Virus record (IMG/VR): IMGVR_UViG_3300045971_000577
Span: 248,001 to 312,000 of that record
Strand: one strand, 5' to 3'
DNA length: 64,000 bases
Origin: a virus
Below the pieces are notes generated by a model. That model did not search any database. It was given only the letters and a program-made list of their open reading frames with translations, and was not told the DNA's origin. The position numbers and the translations under genes are program-made. How positions within the stretch are numbered: the first letter of the stretch is position 1; every line of letters begins with the position of its first letter. Below are positions 43,830 through 53,550 of the stretch, one piece after another.

Positions 43830-45221
43830 ATGCGTATATTCTCTGATATAAAAGTCAGGAATGGCCCGGATGCGAACGGACTATATTCTATTCAACGTGT
43901 GCCTATCATGTACGGTGATCCATCGTGGGTGGTTGCGCAGATTATCAAGGGCGGTAGTGAAAATACATTGCTACCTACACCTATGTTTAGTGCATGGATT
44001 GAGACTATAAAACTGGATCCAAAGCGTAGACAAGATACTCAGTTCGTAGGTAAGGTGTCTACAGTAGAACGTGAATTTGATCCGCTGACTCAGACGTACG
44101 GAAGCGGTCCAGGAGTAAGGCAAGACGTTGAACGATACATGCCTGTTCCATACGAACTAACACTGAAGCTCGATGTATGGACATCAAACATCACTACCAA
44201 GTTACAGTTATTTGAGCAGATTGGCATTATTTTCAATCCATCTATTCAACTTCAACAAAACAGTAATCTATTAGACTGGACTAGCATCTTTGAGGTATGG
44301 ATTGAAGATTATACATTCACAAGTAGATCTATTCCGCAGGGCGGAAACGAAGATAGAGATGTTATGAGTTTCAAGTTCAAGGTACCTATCTGGATCAACC
44401 CTCCAGCTAAGTTGAAGAGGAGCGGGCTCGTTGCAGAGATTGTCGCCAACGTGTTTGAGGGCAGAGTCGACGGGCTAGAAGGTGAAGAGTTTGATCCGTT
44501 CCGCACATGCATTGATGCTAAACCTATTCAGATTATTACTACAGAAGGCGATTACAAAATACAAGTGTCGCGTGGAACAGGCGGTGATATCATCACGTTG
44601 CTCAACGAATACGGTGCTGTAGATCCGGTGTTGAACTGGGAAAGCCTCATACAAAAATACGGACAGATCAACCCCGAAATCACCAAAATTCGGCTAAAGC
44701 TAGACCCTAACATCGAGTCTAGTGCTAACGACATAATCGGCAATATCGCGCTAGATTCTCTGCATAAAACCCAGCTTTTGTTCACTCCCGATCTCGATAC
44801 GTTGCCCGGAAATACATTGTCACCTATAGTGACAATTATAGATCCTGCCGAAGTATATCCCGGTCACGGATTGCCTGCGGCTGGACCTGGCCAACGATAT
44901 TTGATTACTTCGTCAGACAGTCATGGCGAGGAACCTGCAATCCCAATCGGAATACCTACATCGCCGTGGGGCACCATGCTTGTTGCATATCCAAACGATA
45001 TCATCGAGTATAACGGATCTGCCTGGAGTGTAGTATTTGATTCACGAAATGCTGTCGGTAAAAGTTATGTAGTCAATCAGAATAATGCTACACAATACAC
45101 ATTCGATGCTATTATTGGCGAGTGGACTTATACCTACTACGGGGTATATAATCAAGGTCACTGGCGTATCGACAATATAATACAGTCCCCTAATGGGACA
45201 ACTATAAGTATTTACGAATAA
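43830..45221 (+). CDS. Tail sheath stabiliser/completion protein, gp15-like
   Basis: 463 residues from the first ATG. RVPIMYGDPSWVVAQIIKGG, LPTPMFSAWIETIKLDPKRR, YMPVPYELTLKLDVWTSNIT and LQLFEQIGIIFNPSIQLQ parallel the core of T4 gp15. The frame continues in-phase upstream to 43767 as SDFFYDAQVRRYLVQF without a start codon, so the real N-terminus seems displaced by the inserted endonuclease. The C-terminal ~200 residues are an extra domain (ITSSDSHGEEPAIP...). Confidence 0.7.
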   Translation: MRIFSDIKVRNGPDANGLYSIQRVPIMYGDPSWVVAQIIKGGSENTLLPTPMFSAWIETIKLDPKRRQDTQFVGKVSTVEREFDPLTQTYGSGPGVRQDVERYMPVPYELTLKLDVWTSNITTKLQLFEQIGIIFNPSIQLQQNSNLLDWTSIFEVWIEDYTFTSRSIPQGGNEDRDVMSFKFKVPIWINPPAKLKRSGLVAEIVANVFEGRVDGLEGEEFDPFRTCIDAKPIQIITTEGDYKIQVSRGTGGDIITLLNEYGAVDPVLNWESLIQKYGQINPEITKIRLKLDPNIESSANDIIGNIALDSLHKTQLLFTPDLDTLPGNTLSPIVTIIDPAEVYPGHGLPAAGPGQRYLITSSDSHGEEPAIPIGIPTSPWGTMLVAYPNDIIEYNGSAWSVVFDSRNAVGKSYVVNQNNATQYTFDAIIGEWTYTYYGVYNQGHWRIDNIIQSPNGTTISIYE

Positions 45222-45862
45222 TTCTTACAATTATCGAAATGCCATCGAGGCATTACAATTCTATTTCCAGACTTACCACAGTGCGGGCAAATAATTACTG
45301 GCATAGCAATGCCTCGCTTCGATTCATACACAGTCGCCATTGTCGAAACAATTTTTCGTTTTGTCTCTTCAGATCTCGGAATACCTTTGTTAGTCGGCGC
45401 TCTACCAATATTTGCCTTGCATAAAGCTTCTCGTGTTTTATCGGGCATGGGTGGACGCGATTGACCTATCTGTGATCTTGATATTTTATTTCTGGTTTCG
45501 TCGGAGTGCTGTTTACCGGTGTGTGATATTGACATCTTTAGTTTTGTCTCGATCGAGTGCGGTGCCCTTGTCATGGCATGCCTCTTTTTTAGCCATCCAT
45601 ATAATTTATTATTACATTGTCTACCTACTTTACGCCCACTCATAATTACTACAGCCGATACCAATTTATAATTGTCGGGATACATTTTTACTAATAACTG
45701 ATGTGCTACAAAATGCTCTTCCGGAGTAAGCTCTACAATATTAGATAGATCATCATTCCCACCAATGCATCGTGGAATAATATGGTGCGATTCGGTATAG
45801 GAATCTAAAATCCTTTCTCGTGCTCTCTCAATCAATAGATCATAATGCTTTTTATAGTTCAT
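45212..45862 (-). CDS. HNH homing endonuclease with NUMOD3 repeats
   Basis: 216 residues from MNYKKHYDLLIERARERILD. HNH core ESHHIIPRCIGGNDDLSNIV then ELTPEEHFVAHQLL; NUMOD3-type repeats follow (ETKLKMSISHTGKQHS, DETRNKISRSQIGQS), and a C-terminal zinc-finger-like CPHCGKSGN...RWHFDNCK, the same ending as the GIY-YIG gene at 14043. It overlaps the end of gp15-like by 10 nt. AATAAATA lies 5 nt before the ATG. Confidence 0.85.
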   Translation of the reverse strand: MNYKKHYDLLIERARERILDSYTESHHIIPRCIGGNDDLSNIVELTPEEHFVAHQLLVKMYPDNYKLVSAVVIMSGRKVGRQCNNKLYGWLKKRHAMTRAPHSIETKLKMSISHTGKQHSDETRNKISRSQIGQSRPPMPDKTREALCKANIGRAPTNKGIPRSEETKRKIVSTMATVYESKRGIAMPVIICPHCGKSGNRIVMPRWHFDNCKNYS

Positions 45863-45867
45863 AGTAA

Positions 45868-45882
45868 TATTTATTATAAATA
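45868..45882. promoter_or_regulatory. Overlapping divergent late-type promoters
   Basis: AATAAATA (minus, 45868-45875) and TATAAATA (plus, 45875-45882) overlap by one base; each is 5 nt from the ATG of its gene (HNH and Nudix). Confidence 0.6.
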
Positions 45883-45887
45883 GTTTT

Positions 45888-46346
45888 ATGACCAACAACG
45901 ACCAAATAATATCCCTGAATAAGACCGGCTGCGGAACAATATTTGTTTCGACCAAAACTTACCGAGTTCTCCTAAACCTCAGAGCACCACATAAGACACA
46001 TTCAATGTGTTGGTCACTGTGGGGTGGAATGATTGAGGACGGGGAACAACCCAAGGATGCTCTACTTAGAGAGCTGTCTGAAGAGATGGGGTTTGTGCCG
46101 GATATTGAAAAGATCTATCCGTTTGATGTTTATCAAAGTAAAGATAAACACTTCAAATACTATTCGTTCGTGAGCATAGTTGCAGACGAATTCGTACCTG
46201 TACTAAATGCAGAGAGTTGTGGGTATTGTTGGATAGATTTGGGCTGCTGGCCGAAGCCAATGCATCAGGGTGCAAGAGTGAGCTTTTGCAATGAAAGAGC
46301 GATAGATAAAATCAGAATCATGTTATCACAGCATCCGACAGAATAG
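45888..46346 (+). CDS. Nudix hydrolase
   Basis: 152 residues with a perfect Nudix box GGMIEDGEQPKDALLRELSE-EMGF (G-x5-E-x7-R-E-h-x-E-E-x-G-h), preceded by the strand WSLWGG. It would hydrolyse a nucleoside diphosphate linked to another moiety; possible substrates are (d)NTPs, NADH, ADP-ribose or capped RNA. TATAAATA is 5 nt before the ATG. T4 has NudE in a similar role. Confidence 0.88.
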   Translation: MTNNDQIISLNKTGCGTIFVSTKTYRVLLNLRAPHKTHSMCWSLWGGMIEDGEQPKDALLRELSEEMGFVPDIEKIYPFDVYQSKDKHFKYYSFVSIVADEFVPVLNAESCGYCWIDLGCWPKPMHQGARVSFCNERAIDKIRIMLSQHPTE

Positions 46347-47049
46347 CTTTTTCTTTATACCGGGTCTTTACCGATTCGCTAATCTTTCTTTTGGTTTCTT
46401 CTGATCGTGGTTTACCTTTTGACGGCTGCGATTTTCCCTTTTTCGCATCACTTATTTTCTTTTTTGTTTCATCACTTAGTTTTCTTCCAAGTGCGCTGGG
46501 CGGAGCGGTACCGAGTTCCCGGTGAGTTTTACCTATTTTATCTTTTTGTTCTTGTGACAACGGAATACCCTTATGCGGTGCACCCATCCGTTGTCGCTGT
46601 TCGACAGTAGGTGGATTAGCCTCTCTGTAGATTCTTACATTTTCGTTGTGAGACTCTGACCGCTGTCTACCTTTTATAGCGTCTGATATCTTCTGCCTAA
46701 CTTCCGGTCGCTTTGATGGATTATTATCTCCGACATTTCGTCCTTGCCGAACTTCTCTATTCTTTCTTTTTATCCACCCATACACTTTATTCAGTGATCT
46801 ATGTAGATGTTGATTCGATACTGTCATCAACATGCAAGCATATATTAGTTTTGGTTCGCCTGGATATATTTTCACCAAAAGTTGGTGAGCAACAAAATGT
46901 TCTTCTGGAGTCAAATCTACAAGATTGGATTTTAGATTCGAGCCTCCGATGCATTTAGGAATAATATGATGTGACTCAACATACTCTTCCGTAAGAGTTC
47001 GCTGTTGTGCCTTTTCTATTAGTCTGTTATAATGTTTTTGATAATCCAC
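46318..47049 (-). CDS. HNH homing endonuclease with NUMOD3 repeats
   Basis: 243 residues. MDYQKHYNRLIEKAQQRTLT, HNH core ESHHIIPKCIGGSNLKSNLV then DLTPEEHFVAHQLL, and four NUMOD3 repeats (PEVRQKISDAIKGRQR, QEQKDKIGKTHRE, ETKKKISDAKKGK, EETKRKISESVK). Paralogue of 45212-45862. Its 3' end overlaps the Nudix gene end-to-end by 29 nt. Confidence 0.85.
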   Translation of the reverse strand: MDYQKHYNRLIEKAQQRTLTEEYVESHHIIPKCIGGSNLKSNLVDLTPEEHFVAHQLLVKIYPGEPKLIYACMLMTVSNQHLHRSLNKVYGWIKRKNREVRQGRNVGDNNPSKRPEVRQKISDAIKGRQRSESHNENVRIYREANPPTVEQRQRMGAPHKGIPLSQEQKDKIGKTHRELGTAPPSALGRKLSDETKKKISDAKKGKSQPSKGKPRSEETKRKISESVKTRYKEKAILSDAVIT

Positions 47050-47097
47050 GAAACATTATAACAGTGTTAGTAATCAAAATCAAGTGAAGTCAACATT

Positions 47098-47718
47098 CTA
47101 TCGACGTCTAATCTGGCAAACAACTTCAAAGTCTTCACACTGATAAAACATTTCAGGTGTGAGGTTCTTTCTCTTTGCAATCATTGCTTCAAAATGTGCA
47201 AAGTTAGTTGCATAGTCGGGATCAGCTTGTAGAGCATCTCTAACTAATTCAACACAACTCATTGCGTTGTCGTTTTTCAAATCAAAAAGATTGTCGTAAG
47301 GTTTACCTTCATTTCTTTTTGCCTCGTCAAGAATAGCAGTCCATTTCTCGATTGTTAGATTCTTTGGCTTCAACAAAACAACACTGTTTACATCGAATAC
47401 ATTGTCAAAATGTGTTTCGTGAACTCCTGTACCAACGGCTTCAACGAAAATAAAATCATCATCTGTCTTTACTTCATCTTCGAGGTTCATAAAAGCATGA
47501 CCCCAATAACTAAATTTACCAGTTAGAACAAAGTTAGCAAAAGAAATCATATATGTCGAAAAATGATTATTACGACGAGTTAGAATAACATAGTAATCGA
47601 AAACAAGTAGTTCTCGTATGCGTTGTTTTTCAGAGTCGATAATCAAGTTCTTTGGAGACCAATGCATTTTACCTAATGTTACAACAACACTAACCCAGGC
47701 TCTCTGAAAAATGTTCAT
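47098..47718 (-). CDS. YiiX/YebB-like permuted papain-fold (NlpC/P60-type) protein
   Basis: About 206 residues from the internal ATG at 47716-47718 (MNIFQRAWVSVVVTLGKMHW). FSYWGHAFMNL supplies a His and AMSCVELVRDALQ a Cys, in the circularly permuted order of YiiX/YebB (C92-type) members of the NlpC/P60 superfamily. Such enzymes hydrolyse amide or thioester bonds in peptidoglycan or lipids. The 11 codons upstream of this Met overlap the preceding gene and are less likely. Confidence 0.65.
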   Translation of the reverse strand: MNIFQRAWVSVVVTLGKMHWSPKNLIIDSEKQRIRELLVFDYYVILTRRNNHFSTYMISFANFVLTGKFSYWGHAFMNLEDEVKTDDDFIFVEAVGTGVHETHFDNVFDVNSVVLLKPKNLTIEKWTAILDEAKRNEGKPYDNLFDLKNDNAMSCVELVRDALQADPDYATNFAHFEAMIAKRKNLTPEMFYQCEDFEVVCQIRRR

Positions 47719-47722
47719 GATA

Positions 47723-48235
47723 CTACTCTCCGTATATTTTAGGCCATCCACTTAGATAGTCATAGTTTAGCAGATCATTGCCCGACAATTGAAGCATTGC
47801 TGCCTTCTTTGCTTCTGCCGTAGCAAAGATTGTCATATCCGAAACCATTGCTGACTGGAAAATTTGCATAGCAAGTGTCGGGGTCATTTGTACGAAGTCT
47901 CCCGACATTGTTTTCCACATCACATTATTAGGCATGTTCGCACCTAACATTACAAGACCAATTTGCTGAATACGCGACGTATCGTCGGAGTGATACCAGT
48001 TTCCACCTGCTTTATATCCGCCGGCGGTTTTTCTACGATCGCGTTCGGCTTTTATTTTGGTCCATCCACATTCTTTAATCTTTGCTGCAATCCATGCGTC
48101 AAGGACTTCCTTTGGAGGAATTGCATCACCTTGATCATAGATGATATTTTCATATACCGTACCATCATCGAAACAATGACATTGAGTGTTGGGGAATCCT
48201 TCCCCGATAGCAGCTATATATGTATAGACAGTCAT
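47723..48235 (-). CDS. Tail fibre assembly-like protein (DUF4376 type)
   Basis: 170 residues. The C-terminal part (AERDRRKTAGGYKAGGNWYH followed by SDDTSRIQQIGLVMLG ... FATAEAKKAAM) matches the DUF4376 domain found in phage tail-fibre proteins and fibre-assembly chaperones. N-terminal ~45 residues form a small beta-rich lead. Located directly after a set of fibre genes, which fits. Confidence 0.72.
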   Translation of the reverse strand: MTVYTYIAAIGEGFPNTQCHCFDDGTVYENIIYDQGDAIPPKEVLDAWIAAKIKECGWTKIKAERDRRKTAGGYKAGGNWYHSDDTSRIQQIGLVMLGANMPNNVMWKTMSGDFVQMTPTLAMQIFQSAMVSDMTIFATAEAKKAAMLQLSGNDLLNYDYLSGWPKIYGE

Positions 48236-48245
48236 TCTTATTTCC

Positions 48246-48998
48246 TTATAGTATTTCAGTAATAATGTAGTCGGTGACTAGGGCGCCGCCGAACAATGCC
48301 GTAGCATGTGAGTTGATATAACAAGTGGATGTCGCCATTGGCCCGCATCTTGCCGAAATAGTTATTGCAGCAGTCGAACCTGGAGCCCAACTTACGCGAT
48401 TTGATAGGCTATAAAGCACACCAGTTGTGCCAGTTGAAGTTGCACATCTCGTTACACAGCCACTCATATTTGTTGTTCCAGCGAACACAAAGGTAGCCAC
48501 TGTAATGTTGTTAGTGGAGCATCCGACGCTAATGCTGTACGAAACTACAATTCGCGATGATGCAGATAGTGGGGTAAACGATGTGGTAAAAATCTGTACA
48601 CCTTCTGTACTGGTAGGAATAGTGTTGTCCAACGGAATGACAGCAGTCGTGCTCACCGCGCTGACTGTTCCTGTAACCATCTGCAATACGCGGCCGGGTG
48701 GCAACCATGTTGCACCAGCATAATATTCTGGATAGCCAGTTGTGGTGTTAAATCGAATATCTCCATTTCCACCTGTTGGTCTATCAGCAGTTGCGCCGGA
48801 CGGTATTCTCATTCTTTGCAATCCAGGAATGATCGGATCATTTGCAAGAGATGCAGTATAGGATGGCAATGTGCCAGTAATATCTATTTGATTTGCCGTG
48901 CCCGAAACTGATGTCACCGCATCATTGACTGTAAGAACTAGAACCCCGTTTACATCAGGAGTATCAAGGAATGATAGACCACCAAGAACATTAGACAT
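48246..48998 (-). CDS. Tail fibre-like protein, 250 aa
   Basis: MSNVLGGLSFLDTPDVNGVL, TSVSGTANQIDITG, then PSGATADRPTGGNGDIRFNT (a trimeric fibre motif shared with the other fibres) and a beta-rich C-terminus (SSRIVVSYSISVGCSTNNIT...). It overlaps the LamG-like gene upstream by one base. Confidence 0.75.
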   Translation of the reverse strand: MSNVLGGLSFLDTPDVNGVLVLTVNDAVTSVSGTANQIDITGTLPSYTASLANDPIIPGLQRMRIPSGATADRPTGGNGDIRFNTTTGYPEYYAGATWLPPGRVLQMVTGTVSAVSTTAVIPLDNTIPTSTEGVQIFTTSFTPLSASSRIVVSYSISVGCSTNNITVATFVFAGTTNMSGCVTRCATSTGTTGVLYSLSNRVSWAPGSTAAITISARCGPMATSTCYINSHATALFGGALVTDYIITEIL

Positions 48999-49714
48999 TA
49001 TGACTGAACCACCCGTAAGTTGGAATCTGCAAACGATCCCACATAGTTGTAGGTCATTGCAGTTCCGTTACCATTATTTACCAGATTATTGCCATTCCCG
49101 GACATATCCACTACAGATGTTACTGTTGCTCCTTGGCCGAGTTCGTCAAACTCGTATCGAGCTAACAAGCCCTGTGTTACTCCATGCCTGAAACCGGCGG
49201 CACCATACATACATGTTATCTCGCCAGGCGAAAGTTGTCTATTGTAATAGCAGTATGAGTCAACTTGAAATGCTGCTGTTTCCGATGTTGCATCTCCCGG
49301 TGGGTATCCGTTAATGTAAACCTGCGTAAATGTACCTGCTATCTGTGCTGCTACTGCGGTGTTCAGTAAGGTATCATTTCTGTAGACGGAGTGCGTTGTT
49401 CCATCATAGGTATAAGTCATCATAACCCAAGTATTATTGTACGGAGTCATAACACCGTTGGCGCTAGCGACCATTATTCCGCCGCCATAGGTCCAGCATG
49501 TCACTTCGCCCGCGCCATTACCTGTACCAATTTGTAAACCTGTTGTAGTTCCAGAAGTAATAGTGCCATCGTACATGCCCACGAAGCTAAGACGTGTGCC
49601 ACCGTTCCATACTACATTTATCCATACGCTAATAGAAAATGGTGCAGTTGATGCAGTAAAATTGGTGCTGGTGCTATAAAGATGTCTATTTACAGCAGCG
49701 GTTTGAATTGACAT
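48998..49714 (-). CDS. LamG-like tail protein, 238 aa
   Basis: FTASTAPFSISVWINVVWNG, WVMMTYTYDGTTHSVYRNDT and YCYYNRQLSPGEITCMYGA form a concanavalin/LamG-like jelly roll. Probably a glycan-binding module of the tail. Overlaps both neighbours by one base, so it is in one operon with them. Confidence 0.78.
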   Translation of the reverse strand: MSIQTAAVNRHLYSTSTNFTASTAPFSISVWINVVWNGGTRLSFVGMYDGTITSGTTTGLQIGTGNGAGEVTCWTYGGGIMVASANGVMTPYNNTWVMMTYTYDGTTHSVYRNDTLLNTAVAAQIAGTFTQVYINGYPPGDATSETAAFQVDSYCYYNRQLSPGEITCMYGAAGFRHGVTQGLLARYEFDELGQGATVTSVVDMSGNGNNLVNNGNGTAMTYNYVGSFADSNLRVVQS

Positions 49715-50883
49715 TATACGAACTCCAGTGTCAACTCCGCCATATAGAAAAACGAAGCTAAATTAGTACCAGTGACACCAGTAACACGACGAGTAACTTC
49801 GAGTTGATACATATTACCCGCAGTCAATCCCAACGTTGCTAATGTAACTGTCTGCGACGAATATTGGAAGTTTGCGTTCGTAGGAATTGCGATGTTAGCT
49901 AGTTCCTGTGCTGCCGACCAAGTGCTTACTGCTGCGTTGTTAGGTAGATTGCGATAATATAATCTTGGCTGAACTACTGATGCTGCACCAGGTGCAGTCT
50001 GCGCTCTTCCTTTGATCTTTATGGTTACAGATGTGGCGCCTGTAGGTATTGACACAACACATGCCACACCGGTTTCAGTTGTATTACTGAATGATCTGAT
50101 ATTCAACGAAGTATAGGTAGGATCTGTTGCAACAGGAGCCAATGCGTTGATTGCGAAGTCAGCATTACTCGGTGTATCAAGGGAGTTGGCAAAATATGTA
50201 AAACGCTGAAGAACTGTAGAACCAATTGCTATATTCGACTGTCCTCCACCAGCATCGGTAACTGTTACAGATCCGGTAAAGTTTAGAACAGACACACCGG
50301 AAGTAACAGTCGTTCCGTTTAGTTTTGTATCTACTGCGCCATTTGCGATTGCAGCGGCATTTGCCATTGCAACCATTTTTAGTGTTTTGGTATTACCTGT
50401 GACAGTAATACGAAGAGTGGTTGTACTTGTGGTTACGACACTCTGTGGAATAACAATAGAATTGTCAGCAGTATCCCATACCGTAACTGTTAGATTTGTT
50501 GTACCAATGTTGTGAACAAAGTCAGCATAGTATCTGTTACCGGAGATAAGTGTCCACGATGTACCACCACCAGTCGGTGTTACGCCAATATTACCAGATG
50601 CATTAGCACCAAGAATGCTTGTGTTTACCCAATTTGTGCCATTGTACGAAACAACCTGATTTGTTACAGGAGATGTAACAACAACTGGTAGAAAGTTTAC
50701 CCAAGAAGATCCAACGTAAAACTCGATTATCGAATCGGTTGTGTTATATCTTAGAAGTCCGGTAGTAGGAGTTGGCCGTTGGGCAGTTGTACCCACAGGT
50801 ACAAGAACACCGCCCGTACCACCTATTGTGAGGTATGGCAAAAGAAGCGGCGTTATAGTATCAGAGCTGATGTCAAAATCCAT
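49714..50883 (-). CDS. Tail fibre-like protein, 389 aa
   Basis: MDFDISSDTITPLLLPYLTI, then GGVLVPVGTTAQRPTPTTGL and LRYNTTDSIIEFYVGSSWVN: the N-terminal attachment module (MDF-(D/N)-x-(D/S)-T...) shared with the fibres at 50954 and 53551. C-terminal ~190 residues are beta-rich and differ from the others (IRSFSNTTETGVACVVSIPT...). A GATAAATA box lies 22 nt before the ATG. Confidence 0.8.
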   Translation of the reverse strand: MDFDISSDTITPLLLPYLTIGGTGGVLVPVGTTAQRPTPTTGLLRYNTTDSIIEFYVGSSWVNFLPVVVTSPVTNQVVSYNGTNWVNTSILGANASGNIGVTPTGGGTSWTLISGNRYYADFVHNIGTTNLTVTVWDTADNSIVIPQSVVTTSTTTLRITVTGNTKTLKMVAMANAAAIANGAVDTKLNGTTVTSGVSVLNFTGSVTVTDAGGGQSNIAIGSTVLQRFTYFANSLDTPSNADFAINALAPVATDPTYTSLNIRSFSNTTETGVACVVSIPTGATSVTIKIKGRAQTAPGAASVVQPRLYYRNLPNNAAVSTWSAAQELANIAIPTNANFQYSSQTVTLATLGLTAGNMYQLEVTRRVTGVTGTNLASFFYMAELTLEFV

Positions 50884-50905
50884 TGAAGTTCCTTGTATAA
50901 CCCAC

Positions 50906-50913
50906 TATTTATC
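50906..50913 (-). promoter_or_regulatory. Late-type promoter box for fibre operon
   Basis: GATAAATA on the minus strand 22 nt before the 389-aa fibre gene, which starts the 50883-to-48246 operon. Confidence 0.55.
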
Positions 50914-50953
50914 ATCGAAATAGCCAGCCTGTAGACTGGCTATTTACTAGACT

Positions 50954-53536
50954 TTAGTTAGTTACTTGAGTCAACTCAACAGTGGCAACCCAACGGATTG
51001 TTTTGGCTGCCTGACCTGTTACTGTGATGTTCAACGAGCCGTTTGTTGTATCAGCCGCAACGGTAGCATTCCATGCAGCGTCAGACTTGAACACTGTTGT
51101 TCTCGACGATGCTGGCAAAACTGTCGATGCTGCGTTGGCGTCACGAACAATAGCGCCGTTGAATGTATACATTGCATATCCACCTGTAGCATCTGTTCTG
51201 CGGCCAACAAGCTGGATATTGAATGTCCAGGCTGAATTGTTTGGAAGAGCAAGACGCTGTGTAGCACCGTCAATAAAGAGCTGAGTTGCTGTTGCGGTTG
51301 TTGTGCTGTTTCTAAGGACTACACGAACTTGTTGAGCATCACCAGCTGTTGCAAAACTTCCGTTTGCTGTAGCAATAATACTTGCTGCGTTGGCAGAAGA
51401 TCCTGCACCAATAGCAATAGCGTTTGCTGCTGTCGACGATGCACCAGAACCAATCGCAACAGAGTTGTTACCAGACGCAACAAGTGCTACCGGGCTCGAT
51501 GGATTTTCCTTGAACAATACGATTGGGAGATCAGCATAAGCAAGTGTACGGAACGATGGTGCACCAGCAGAACCGTTAGGTGCTGCGAATACAGTATTCG
51601 CTGTCTGGCTTGCCAATGTTGCTGTCAATGTACCAGTTGTTGTTACTGGAGAACCTGTAACAGTGAACATAGCTGGTAGCGACAAACCAACGCTTGTAAC
51701 ACCGGTGTTGTTCAATGTAATCGAACCTGCGGCGTTTGTAATGCTCATTCCTGTACCAGCAGTCAATGTTGCTGCTACTGGTGCTGCGCCAGTCGAACCA
51801 ATTAGGATCTGACCGTTTGTTGGTGCTGCGGTAGTTGTTAGAAGACCAGCTGTACCAGAATACAAGAAACTGTTTGCTGTCAATCCAGAAACTGTCAAGC
51901 TTGTTCCGATTGTAACTGCTGCTGGAAGACCTAGTGTGACTGCGCCAGTTGCTGCCGAAACAGTAACTTGGTTTGCAGTACCTGCAAGCGATGTAACACC
52001 AGTGTTGGCGATTGTAACTGTACCGACACCTTGTGTAACAGAAATTGCTGTACCTGCTGTAACTGTCTTATATTCAAGTCCAGTTGCGCCTGCGTTTACA
52101 CCAAGAATCTGGTTAGCTGTACCAAGTGCCGAAAGGTTTGTACCACCGTTTGCAACTGGAAGAATGCCAGTTACGTGAGTTGTCAATCCAACCTTGCCCC
52201 AGCTTGGTGCTGTATTTACGCCACCGGAAATCAATACGTTGCCAGTTGCAACGTCTGCTAGCTTCGAAAGAGCAGATGTCGAACTTGCGTAAAGAATATC
52301 ACCAATTGCGTAAGTTGTCTGACCAGTGCCACCTAGTGTTGCTGCAACAGGAGATGTTAGCGAGAAAGAGTTACCTGTAAGTGTTAGACCTGTACCGGCA
52401 GTATATGATCCAGAACCGGAGAACTGAGCCCAAACAATATTTGATGACCCGATTGTGATTGGTGCTGCTGTTGTTTGTGTCCAACCCGAATCTGCTTGTG
52501 TGGAACCTTGGTCAACGTAAACTGTTGCACCAACTAGCTCTGTACCAACGTCTGCGTCTGTTGCGCGAGTTGGTGTACCTGCTGTAACGATATAGATACC
52601 GTTTTCAGTTTGTGCTGCTTGGTTCTTGATAAGGATACGATCACCAGTTGTAAGTGTGATACCGTCAACTGAAGAGCCGTTTGTGAACGATGTTGCAAGA
52701 GTACCAGCTACTGTGGTTGCTACGCGAACTGCTTGCTTCCACGATAGACCTGCAACAGAAGCGTCAACGTAGTTCTTGTTGGCTGCATCTGTACCTGCTG
52801 TAGGAAGTGGAAGACCAGTAACTGTGAAACCACCAGTCATTGTCAAGTTGCCTGACATTGAATCGCCAGCCTTGTTTACAGGCGTGTAACCAAGTGCGGT
52901 AGTGATATCAGACGTTGTAACTGCTGATGTAGCTGTTACCAAACCCTTACCGTTTACTGTAATCTTACGGAATGTGTCAGACTGCGGCGAAGCGTTAACT
53001 GTTGCCAAAGTAAGTGCAATACCTGCGCCAGACGATGTACCTGTTGCGTCACCGGTGGCTGCCAAGTTTGTTGCCGCGGTGACAAGACCTTTGGCATTCA
53101 CTGTCTGAACTGCAAATTGTCCAACGTTCGAGTTAACTGTTGCAAGAGTGGTTGCAGCACCAGACGATGTAATGTCGCCTGTTAGGTTACCTGCTGCTGT
53201 TACCAATCCCTTGCCGTTTACAGTCACGGAAGCAAATGTGCCAACGTTTGAGTTAACGGTTGCAAGTGTTGTTCCGATTGTGCCTGCGCCAGAGCCAGTA
53301 ACGTCACCGGTTAGGGTGATTGTTGTTGTGCCTGTTGCAATAGTTGTCCATGCACCTGCGATATAACCTTCGACATTGCTGATGTCGGTGTTGTAACGTA
53401 GAGCACCGTTTGAAAGACCAGTCACTGGTCTTTCAAGTGTTGTACCTAGTGGTAGCTCGAATCCGCCTGACCCACCAACTGTCAATAAGTTGGTAAGCTC
53501 CGGCGTGATCGTCTCGGTGGAATAGTCAAAATCCAT
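50954..53536 (-). CDS. Tail fibre/adhesin, 860 aa
   Basis: N-terminal attachment module MDFDYSTETITPELTNLLTV ... ERPVTGLSNGALRYNT; shaft repeats LATVNSNVGTFASVTVNGKG; VTGLPLPTAGTDAANKNYVD and ILIKNQAAQTENGIYIVTAG modules; then YadA-head-like NSVAIGSGASSTAANAIAIG and a ~110-residue C-terminal domain (ATAGDAQ...IRWVATVELTQVTN). The C-terminal ~190 residues are shared with 53551 and 56300 fibres. Confidence 0.85.
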   Translation of the reverse strand: MDFDYSTETITPELTNLLTVGGSGGFELPLGTTLERPVTGLSNGALRYNTDISNVEGYIAGAWTTIATGTTTITLTGDVTGSGAGTIGTTLATVNSNVGTFASVTVNGKGLVTAAGNLTGDITSSGAATTLATVNSNVGQFAVQTVNAKGLVTAATNLAATGDATGTSSGAGIALTLATVNASPQSDTFRKITVNGKGLVTATSAVTTSDITTALGYTPVNKAGDSMSGNLTMTGGFTVTGLPLPTAGTDAANKNYVDASVAGLSWKQAVRVATTVAGTLATSFTNGSSVDGITLTTGDRILIKNQAAQTENGIYIVTAGTPTRATDADVGTELVGATVYVDQGSTQADSGWTQTTAAPITIGSSNIVWAQFSGSGSYTAGTGLTLTGNSFSLTSPVAATLGGTGQTTYAIGDILYASSTSALSKLADVATGNVLISGGVNTAPSWGKVGLTTHVTGILPVANGGTNLSALGTANQILGVNAGATGLEYKTVTAGTAISVTQGVGTVTIANTGVTSLAGTANQVTVSAATGAVTLGLPAAVTIGTSLTVSGLTANSFLYSGTAGLLTTTAAPTNGQILIGSTGAAPVAATLTAGTGMSITNAAGSITLNNTGVTSVGLSLPAMFTVTGSPVTTTGTLTATLASQTANTVFAAPNGSAGAPSFRTLAYADLPIVLFKENPSSPVALVASGNNSVAIGSGASSTAANAIAIGAGSSANAASIIATANGSFATAGDAQQVRVVLRNSTTTATATQLFIDGATQRLALPNNSAWTFNIQLVGRRTDATGGYAMYTFNGAIVRDANAASTVLPASSRTTVFKSDAAWNATVAADTTNGSLNITVTGQAAKTIRWVATVELTQVTN

Positions 53537-53550
53537 TTTTATGGTTCCCT